Source: Candidatus Parcubacteria bacterium
GTDB taxonomy: Bacteria > Patescibacteriota > Patescibacteriia > Patescibacteriales > UBA12075
Assembly: GCA_023139655.1 (NCBI GenBank)
Contig: JAGLNE010000063.1
Span: 1 to 6,940, forward strand
Reading direction: 5' to 3'
Length of the DNA: 6,940 nucleotides
A model generated the notes under the pieces. The model searched no databases. It was not told where the DNA came from and was given only the letters and a program-made list of their open reading frames with translations. Numbering within the stretch: the stretch's first letter is position 1; each line of letters starts with the position of its first letter. The position numbers and the translations under genes are program-made. Shown here piece after piece: positions 1-4,797 of this stretch.

Positions 1-747
1 TTGCTTTTCATACATCTCCCGAAAGGCCGCGAAATCCTTGATAAAACAATGCCCGCCCGCGCCGCGCCCCGATTTCATACCCGGGCTGGATGAGTGTACC
101 GGTTGCCAATGGGAATCACCCAGGCGTGAATCAGCCGCCATTGCCTTACGGACCCGGTCCCAGTTGCCGCCCATATTTTCGATCATATCATGCATCATAT
201 TCATGAATATTACTTTGATCGCCAATAAACAATTACCCCCATATTTAATAAACTCAGCTTCCTTGGCGTGGCAAATATGCTCAAAGGGTGCTTTGGGCAA
301 AACATCTATTACGGCCTTAGCTTTGGCAATAAGCTCATCACTCATCTCAGTAATGCCGATTATATTTCTTTGCGGATTAGCCGCGTCCTCCGCGGCCGAG
401 GCCTCGCGCAAAAATTCCGGTGAATGCATAACTGTTATATCAGGATTTTCCTTTTGAATCGATTCGGTTGACCCAGGAAGTAGCGTGGATTTAATAACCG
501 CTATATTGCCTTTACCAACGCCTTTTACGGCCGAGCGCACAATACTATCGTCAAAGCCCTCGAGCGTAGAAGGGGTGGGTACGGCTATAAATACTATGTC
601 GCAATCCTTAATTTTATCACCATTTTGTTTATACGGCTCTTCCAGACCGTAACGGATAACCTTATGTCCGCGTTTTTCAAAATCATCAGCATAATGTTTG
701 CCGATCCAGCCTTGGCCAATAAAGCCAATCAAATTATCTTTTTTCAT
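1..747 (-). CDS. Nucleotide-sugar dehydrogenase (UDP-glucose/GDP-mannose dehydrogenase family), 3' end cut by window edge
   Basis: Family enzymes oxidise the C6 hydroxyl of a UDP- or GDP-hexose to a carboxylate with two NAD+ in the cytoplasm, supplying sugar acids for surface glycans. The 249 visible residues begin with a Rossmann glycine motif, GQGWIG (11-16). They continue with VPTPS (56-60), KSTLLPGST (86-94), SPEFLREASAAED (109-121), AEFIKYGGN (164-172, with the Lys168/Asn172 pair expected in the active site) and GRGAGGHCFIKD (227-238), where Cys234 matches the thiohemiacetal-forming cysteine. The catalytic set is therefore intact. The substrate-binding C-terminal domain lies past the left edge. 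The ATG at 747 is chosen because the Rossmann strand starts at residue 6; no Shine-Dalgarno sequence precedes it. Oddity: the stretch between the second Rossmann strand and the DCDIVFIAVPTP strand is only about a dozen residues, much shorter than usual. The exact sugar substrate cannot be told. Confidence 0.9.
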   Translation of the reverse strand, partial: MKKDNLIGFIGQGWIGKHYADDFEKRGHKVIRYGLEEPYKQNGDKIKDCDIVFIAVPTPSTLEGFDDSIVRSAVKGVGKGNIAVIKSTLLPGSTESIQKENPDITVMHSPEFLREASAAEDAANPQRNIIGITEMSDELIAKAKAVIDVLPKAPFEHICHAKEAEFIKYGGNCLLAIKVIFMNMMHDMIENMGGNWDRVRKAMAADSRLGDSHWQPVHSSSPGMKSGRGAGGHCFIKDFAAFREMYEKQ

Positions 748-760
748 GGGATTTACAAAA

Positions 761-792
761 TAAACAACTAAGTCAATTGCTTAGTTTGTTTA
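761..792 (-). promoter_or_regulatory. Leader hairpin upstream of the dehydrogenase
   Basis: The arms TAAACAACTAAG (761-772) and CTTAGTTTGTTTA (780-792) are complementary over 12 pairs with one bulged base, around a 7-nt loop. In the dehydrogenase mRNA the hairpin would end 13 nt before the ATG and is followed by a U-rich stretch (TTTATTTTG). It could be an attenuator or a structure that shapes translation initiation; no function is demonstrated. The pairing is seen directly and the role is inferred. Confidence 0.45.
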
Positions 793-815
793 CCTTTAAT
801 TAATTTAGTAATACT

Positions 816-844
816 ATTATCTAATATTAAGCTTAAAAAGTCAA
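816..844 (-). promoter_or_regulatory. Candidate sigma-70 promoter for the dehydrogenase
   Basis: Read on the minus strand there is TTGACT (844-839; 5 of 6 to TTGACA), a 17-bp spacer and GATAAT (821-816; 5 of 6 to TATAAT). The start point would be near 809-810, giving a leader of about 62 nt that contains the hairpin at 761-792. A second TTGACT at 776-771 has no good -10 partner at the right distance and was not chosen. Confidence 0.5.
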
Positions 845-860
845 CAGTTACGACTAACAA

Positions 861-995
861 CGCCTAGGCCTAAAGACCTAGGCTAAATTAAAAAAATAAA
901 TAAAGCACGCTAAAGCGCGCTCTCAAAAATAGTTCAGTCCGCTTTAGCGGGCTTTTATAAATAAAAAATTAGCCTAGTGGCTTTAGCCCTAGGCG
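861..995. repeat. Long nested inverted repeat (BIME/MITE-like) between divergent genes
   Basis: Two arms of about 60 bp, 861-921 and 936-995, are imperfect reverse complements around a loop of about 14 nt. Each arm holds two smaller hairpins, four in all. These are GCCTAGG/CCTAGGC at 862-883, AGCACGC/GCGCGCT with TAAA loop at 904-921, AGTCCGC/GCGGGCT with TTTA loop at 936-953, and GCCTAGTGGC/GCCCTAGGC with TTTA loop at 972-994. Every loop contains TAAA or its complement TTTA. The inner hairpins resemble rho-independent terminators (for example GCGGGCTTTT on the plus strand), but the flanking genes diverge, so no transcript needs to end here. A dispersed palindromic element is the better description. 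It sits cleanly between the two promoters and contains no ORF. Confidence 0.75.
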
Positions 996-1033
996 AAATA
1001 TGCGTTTTGCAATAAGTTTACTAATACAAATAA

Positions 1034-1062
1034 TTGAATAATATCTTAAATTAAGATACAAT
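1034..1062 (+). promoter_or_regulatory. Candidate sigma-70 promoter for the glycosyltransferase, predicting a leaderless mRNA
   Basis: TTGAAT (1034-1039; 4 of 6 to consensus), an exact 17-bp spacer and TACAAT (1057-1062; 5 of 6). The expected start of transcription, 6-7 nt after the -10 box, falls on or next to the A of the ATG at 1069. No ribosome-binding site is present, which fits a leaderless transcript. An in-frame TAA at 1039-1041 with no start codon between it and 1069 excludes a start further upstream. Confidence 0.6.
1042..1058. promoter_or_regulatory. Operator-like perfect palindrome inside the glycosyltransferase promoter
   Basis: TATCTTAAATTAAGATA is a perfect dyad: arms of 8 bp (1042-1049 and 1051-1058) around one central base. 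It fills the spacer between the -35 and -10 boxes and overlaps the first two bases of the -10, a usual place for a repressor to bind. The symmetry is seen directly; binding by a regulator is inferred, and no regulator gene is in the window. Confidence 0.4.
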
Positions 1063-1068
1063 TTAGTT

Positions 1069-2229
1069 ATGGCAAATGAAACACCGAAAAACATATTTCT
1101 TCTCTGTACCCAGGCCGACATCGGCGGGGTGCAGATATTTATCCGCGATTTGGCCCGTGATTTAAAGAGTCGCGGTATCTTGGTTACGGTTGGTTTTGGG
1201 CCAAAAGGAGACTTTCTTGCTAACGAACTGCGTAAATTAAATATTCCTTATGTCCGTTTTAAGCGCCTTAAACGCTCACATAACCCCCTAATTAATCTGG
1301 CTTTTATTTCTGAATTTAAACATTTTTTAAATAAAAATAATTTCACCACTATTCATATTAACAGCTCTAACGCCCTGACAGCAGCAATGGCAGCTAAAAA
1401 ATGTAAAACTAAACCACAAACAATATTTACCGTGCATGGCCTGTCTCTTTTGGACGAGAATTATAAAAAAGCCAATCGGTTTAAATCTTTCTATCTTTTC
1501 TATTTTAAATTCTTTCTTAAATATATTGATAAACTGATATTTATCAGCCAGGAAAATCAAACTCAAGCTCAAAAATTAAATCTTTGTCAAGAGGGCCAGA
1601 TAATATACAATGGCCTTGAGCCAAAAAATATCGGCCTGCTCGGACATCACGAAGCCCAAAGACATCTGTCCAGCGTGGCTAACCCTGCACTGCATTTAAA
1701 TTGGATAGATTCTTTTTCCATTGGATCAGTCGGTAGGCTTAGTTATCAAAAAAATTATGACTTTCTGATCAATCTTTTTCCAAAAATTCTGCATATTATC
1801 CCCAACGCCAAATTAATAATTATTGGCGAAGGCGAGGACCGGGTTAAACTCCAAGAGATGATAAAAACTAAGCAGCTGGAAAAGTCTGTTTTTCTTACCG
1901 GTGAAATTATTGCCTCCGCTAAATACCTGTCGGCCTTTGATCTTTTTGTCCTTCCCTCCCGCTACGAAGGCCTGCCCCTTACGCTGATTGAGGCTCTTTT
2001 TGCCGGCCTGCCCATGCTGGTTACCAAGGTCGGGGGTAACGCGGAGATACTCAACGACTCGGCTGATCAAATGTACAAATTAAACGATAAAGAAAATTTT
2101 CTCAAAAAATTCAAAAATCTGGCCCAGCATAAAATGCACCGCGAATATCTTTCACAGCAGAATAAGAAACACTCAAGCGCTTTTCTTCTTAGTAAGATGG
2201 TTGATCGATATCTTAATTTGTATCAATAG
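1069..2229 (+). CDS. Glycosyltransferase family 4 (GT-B fold)
   Basis: A 386-residue retaining glycosyltransferase of the usual GT4 length. It would act at the inner face of the membrane, moving a sugar from a nucleotide donor to a growing lipid-linked glycan. The N-terminal acceptor domain has the glycine loop GGVQIFIRDLARDLKSRG (19-36), INSSNALTAAMAAKK (97-111) and TVHG (121-124). The C-terminal donor domain has SVGRLSYQKNYDFLINLF (220-237; Arg223 and Lys228 fit the donor-phosphate contacts), LIIIGEGEDR (249-258), VFLTGEI (274-280) and the E-x7-E signature EGLPLTLIE (300-308), followed by AGLPMLVTKVGG (312-323). There is no signal peptide or membrane span. The gene is divergent from the dehydrogenase and convergent with the ligase-like gene. 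It is more AT-rich than its neighbours, especially in the first half, which may hint at separate acquisition. The sugar specificity cannot be read from sequence. The stop is TAG. Confidence 0.92.
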   Translation: MANETPKNIFLLCTQADIGGVQIFIRDLARDLKSRGILVTVGFGPKGDFLANELRKLNIPYVRFKRLKRSHNPLINLAFISEFKHFLNKNNFTTIHINSSNALTAAMAAKKCKTKPQTIFTVHGLSLLDENYKKANRFKSFYLFYFKFFLKYIDKLIFISQENQTQAQKLNLCQEGQIIYNGLEPKNIGLLGHHEAQRHLSSVANPALHLNWIDSFSIGSVGRLSYQKNYDFLINLFPKILHIIPNAKLIIIGEGEDRVKLQEMIKTKQLEKSVFLTGEIIASAKYLSAFDLFVLPSRYEGLPLTLIEALFAGLPMLVTKVGGNAEILNDSADQMYKLNDKENFLKKFKNLAQHKMHREYLSQQNKKHSSAFLLSKMVDRYLNLYQ

Positions 2230-2233
2230 ACCG

Positions 2234-2344
2234 TTTTCAATTATCAGTAACCCAATTATCAATAAATTATCAATTGGCTAATTATTATTAGACAATTAGC
2301 CAACTAGTTATTGATTGGGTCACTGGGTCACTGATAATTAAAAA
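2234..2344. repeat. Palindromic intergenic element, copy 1
   Basis: This is an imperfect inverted repeat with left arm 2234-2283, a loop of about 10 nt and right arm 2294-2344. The innermost stem is TTGGCTAATT against AATTAGCCAA. The left arm matches 46 of 50 positions, ungapped and in the same orientation, with 4630-4679 (copy 2). It is built of short words such as AATTATCAAT and CAGTGACCCA. The right arm carries an exact tandem duplication of GGGTCACT (2317-2324 and 2325-2332). It lies between the two convergent stop codons and contains no ORF. Confidence 0.8.
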
Positions 2345-2371
2345 TATCCCGAGTATTCGGGATATTTTGTT
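2340..2371. terminator. Bidirectional rho-independent terminator
   Basis: A perfect 12-bp stem, AAAATATCCCGA (2341-2352) against TCGGGATATTTT (2357-2368), encloses a GTAT loop. It is followed by a T-rich tract on the plus strand (TTTTGTT), and by TTTTTAATTAT when read on the minus strand. It lies between the convergent ends of the glycosyltransferase (2229) and the ligase-like gene (2391), so it can serve both. Confidence 0.85.
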
Positions 2372-2390
2372 ATATGCTATATATTACGTG

Positions 2391-4619
2391 CTACTGTCCT
2401 AATGAGTTTATGAATTCCTGCGCGTAGCCGGCGTTGCCTGGATCCAGTTCTATTACTTTTTCCGCGGTCTCTCTAGCCTCATCTATCCGGCCGACTCGCG
2501 CGTATAGCTTGGCTAGATTGATCCAGTTTTCCGTGTTGTTCTTTTCCAGCCGTCTGGTCAAAGCTTCATAAATATAAATTACTTTTTGCCAATCTTCTTT
2601 TTTAATATAATGGTTGGCCACGGTTTTAGCAAAACCGCTGGGTGCCAACTCACTGGCACCGCGACCGTCTCTTACAGTCAAACATTTATCAATATATTCA
2701 AAGGCTTCTTCGGTTTGCTCAAAATAATGCAAGGTTTTACCCAGATGGCAAAAGGCCGGTTCATAATTCGGATTTAACCCGGCTGCTTCTTTTAGCGTGG
2801 CGATCGCCCCCTCCTTGTCATTGCGGTTTATCTGGATCTGCGCTTTTTGAAAATAGACCGGGGTCCGGCCCGGAGTAGCGGCAATAGACGCATTGATCGC
2901 CGCAATTGCCTGGTCTGAATAAAAAAAGAATTTGTCCGTGTCTTGGCGATTGTGGATAGCGGCAACATTGTATAGCTGGGCCAAGAGCATTTGATTTAAA
3001 CTGTCTCCCGGATTATAATCCACGTTTATTTCAGCCTGCTCAATATTAAAATCCAGAATTTTTTGCGCTTCTTCCACGCTTACTTTGCTCAACGGGCCAA
3101 GCCCATTGGCAAGTAATCTGTTCATACTGGTGCGGCTATCCCTGTCCAGAACAGTGTTAAATCCTAGTGCTCGTTCATATTCCTCAAAAGTCTTAACTAC
3201 CTGACCGCTTGCCCAGGCCCGCTGTCCGTCAATCGTAGCGATCAACATTTTAAGCGGCTTAACATTACATTGATAAAGAATAGTAAGCAGCACCAAGCCG
3301 ACTCCAACTAACGCGTAAATTTCTTTATTATTCAACGATTCATCCCCGGGGCGCTCAAATTCTTCACTTTCAACCTCAACCAACCAATAAACATAACCCA
3401 ATGTCATCATAAAAGCCATATAGGTAACAAAAGAATCAAACACTGCCAGATTCTGCACAAAATACGCGGTCATAAGCGCTGAGATTATCACAAATTCATT
3501 TACCCCGATCTTTTTCGTTCTTAAGCCTTTTATTAAATAATACACCAAAGCTCCCAGTACAAATAAATAAGTTAAAAACCCAAGCCCTCCGGTAGTTGAG
3601 GCAATATCAATTACATTATTATGCGCCCGGTCAAAATAGGTCTCACCGCGGGCATGATCATAAAAAGTCGGGCTAAAGTGCCGGTCAAAAGTGATGGCAT
3701 AATTGCCATGCCCGGTCCCCAAAAACGGATGATTGGGAAAATCTTTTATTGCCGCCCGCCAGGAAACCAGCCTGGTTTGGAAAGTGTTTTTATTCACGTT
3801 TATTTCTTCTACAAGCCTTCTGACAAACTCGCTGTTCTGGGTTATTATGTTGTCTCGGTTAATAATAAAAGTATAAGTAAAAAACGAGGTGGTTAAAATA
3901 AAAATTGCCAAAGTTGCTATTTTTATTTTTCTGTTCTTTGCCAGCACGCCATAGAGGAAGGTAATGGCGACTATGCTCGCGCCCAGACCCACCCAGGCGC
4001 CGGAAGTATTAGCGATCTTAAAACCAGGCAGCATCAAAAGCAAAGGTAAAATATATATCCAGCGCAAGACTTTGTTTGGTTCACGGAAAAAAAGCATCAA
4101 AGCAAAAAACATATTCATCAGTAAATATCCGCTAACATAAGCGGTATTGCCAATGGTCGCGTAATGATGCGCGTTATTGGGGTTAGCCGCGTTTAAGGAT
4201 ACAAAAACCGCGAATACCGTGGAGATTATAAAAAATATCTTCCAGTCGGTCTTGGTGCGCATTACCGTGATAATTATAAAGTAAAAAATCAAAAAATGAA
4301 GAATGTGAAAAGTTCCAAGCATCCGCTCCACATCGCCCCAAAAAGAAAGGTTAAAATCAACTCCGGTAAAACCGGACAAGATCATGATAAAGAAAAAAGC
4401 GCAAAGCCCAAACCAGACATAATGCTTTTTTGGCCGATAAGCCGGGTATTTGATTATGAACGCCACCCAAATAATAAACAAAACTTCCATCAGGATATTA
4501 AACGAGATCTGCTTGGAAGTAATAAAGGGGAATAATAAATTCTTAAATACGAAAAATACTATGATCAAAGCAGCATAACAACCGTATTTTAGAATGTTTA
4601 GATAGGTGTTTTGTGACAT
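2391..4619 (-). CDS. O-antigen ligase/polymerase (Wzy_C/WaaL-like) membrane protein with C-terminal TPR repeats
   Basis: This 742-residue polytopic protein has about 13 hydrophobic spans, roughly between residues 12 and 449. A large extracytoplasmic loop (about 254-342) holds the family signatures TRLVSWR...FPNHPFLGTGHGNY (282-307) and FDRAHNNVIDIASTTGGLG (329-347), with the expected Arg and His residues. Members either polymerise lipid-linked oligosaccharide (Wzy), ligate it to lipid A (WaaL) or transfer it to proteins (PglL/TfpO type). After the last span, about 290 residues form a helical tail with TPR-like units near 587-620, 621-655 and 697-729 (for example NWINLAKLYARVGRIDEARE), probably outside the membrane. 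A TTG at 4658 in the same frame would add 13 residues, but it lies inside the palindromic element. The ATG at 4619 gives a sensible N-terminus and is preferred. No Shine-Dalgarno is seen. The stop is TAG. Fold assignment is strong; the acceptor is unknown. Confidence 0.88.
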   Translation of the reverse strand: MSQNTYLNILKYGCYAALIIVFFVFKNLLFPFITSKQISFNILMEVLFIIWVAFIIKYPAYRPKKHYVWFGLCAFFFIMILSGFTGVDFNLSFWGDVERMLGTFHILHFLIFYFIIITVMRTKTDWKIFFIISTVFAVFVSLNAANPNNAHHYATIGNTAYVSGYLLMNMFFALMLFFREPNKVLRWIYILPLLLMLPGFKIANTSGAWVGLGASIVAITFLYGVLAKNRKIKIATLAIFILTTSFFTYTFIINRDNIITQNSEFVRRLVEEINVNKNTFQTRLVSWRAAIKDFPNHPFLGTGHGNYAITFDRHFSPTFYDHARGETYFDRAHNNVIDIASTTGGLGFLTYLFVLGALVYYLIKGLRTKKIGVNEFVIISALMTAYFVQNLAVFDSFVTYMAFMMTLGYVYWLVEVESEEFERPGDESLNNKEIYALVGVGLVLLTILYQCNVKPLKMLIATIDGQRAWASGQVVKTFEEYERALGFNTVLDRDSRTSMNRLLANGLGPLSKVSVEEAQKILDFNIEQAEINVDYNPGDSLNQMLLAQLYNVAAIHNRQDTDKFFFYSDQAIAAINASIAATPGRTPVYFQKAQIQINRNDKEGAIATLKEAAGLNPNYEPAFCHLGKTLHYFEQTEEAFEYIDKCLTVRDGRGASELAPSGFAKTVANHYIKKEDWQKVIYIYEALTRRLEKNNTENWINLAKLYARVGRIDEARETAEKVIELDPGNAGYAQEFINSLGQ

Positions 4620-4622
4620 ATT

Positions 4623-4629
4623 AAAAAAA
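4623..4629 (-). promoter_or_regulatory. T7 tract between the leader hairpin and the ligase-like start codon
   Basis: On the minus strand, seven consecutive T residues follow the 3' arm of palindromic element copy 2 and end 3 nt before the ATG at 4619. Hairpin plus U-tract is the layout of an intrinsic terminator or attenuator. It is placed downstream of a consensus promoter and directly ahead of the gene that promoter should serve. The stem is AT-rich, so termination strength is uncertain. The role is inferred. Confidence 0.35.
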
Positions 4630-4742
4630 TTTTCAATTTTCAGTGACCCAATTATCAATGAATTATCAATTGACTAATTTAACAATTAGCCAATTAAAAC
4701 ATTGAACATTCATTGATAACTGATAATTGATAATTGAAAATT
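4628..4742. repeat. Palindromic intergenic element, copy 2, in the leader of the ligase-like gene
   Basis: This is an imperfect inverted repeat with left arm 4628-4679 and right arm 4684-4742 around only about 4 nt. The outer ends AATTTTCAATT and AATTGAAAATT pair exactly, as do CTAATT and AATTAG at the centre. It matches copy 1 (2234-2283) at 46 of 50 left-arm positions in direct orientation. The right arm includes a tandem TGATAAT doublet (4721-4727, 4728-4734). The element occupies most of the predicted 5' leader of the ligase-like mRNA. Confidence 0.8.
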
Positions 4743-4764
4743 ATTAAGCTATATTAGTCTCTAA

Positions 4765-4792
4765 ATTATACCAGAATCGACATCTCTGTCAA
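4765..4792 (-). promoter_or_regulatory. Consensus sigma-70 promoter for the ligase-like gene
   Basis: On the minus strand there is a perfect TTGACA (4792-4787), a 16-bp spacer and a perfect TATAAT (4770-4765). The -35 box starts 5 bp after the stop codon of the upstream CARDB gene. Transcription should begin near 4758, giving a leader of about 139 nt before the ATG at 4619. This is the strongest promoter match in the window. Confidence 0.75.
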
Positions 4793-4797
4793 TTGAA

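Noticed and set aside
38..457. 139-codon open frame on the plus strand
   Set aside because: It lies antisense to the dehydrogenase, which has a full set of family motifs on the minus strand; the plus-strand protein has no recognisable features.
902..956. Simple rho-independent terminator for a neighbouring gene
   Set aside because: Both flanking genes are transcribed away from this region, so no transcript ends here; the hairpins are parts of the larger nested inverted repeat.
748..1068. tRNA, riboswitch or small RNA gene in the largest spacer
   Set aside because: No cloverleaf, CCA end or known riboswitch core is visible; the structure is explained by the inverted repeat and two promoters.
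2234..2344. CRISPR array or tandem repeat array
   Set aside because: The repeated words are 7-10 bases, irregularly spaced and arranged as an inverted repeat; there are no regular spacers or cas genes.
4620..4658. TTG start at 4658 adding 13 residues to the ligase-like protein
   Set aside because: The extra codons are translated from the palindromic element (ATTGGGTCACTG...), there is no ribosome-binding site, and the ATG at 4619 gives a normal N-terminus before the first membrane span.
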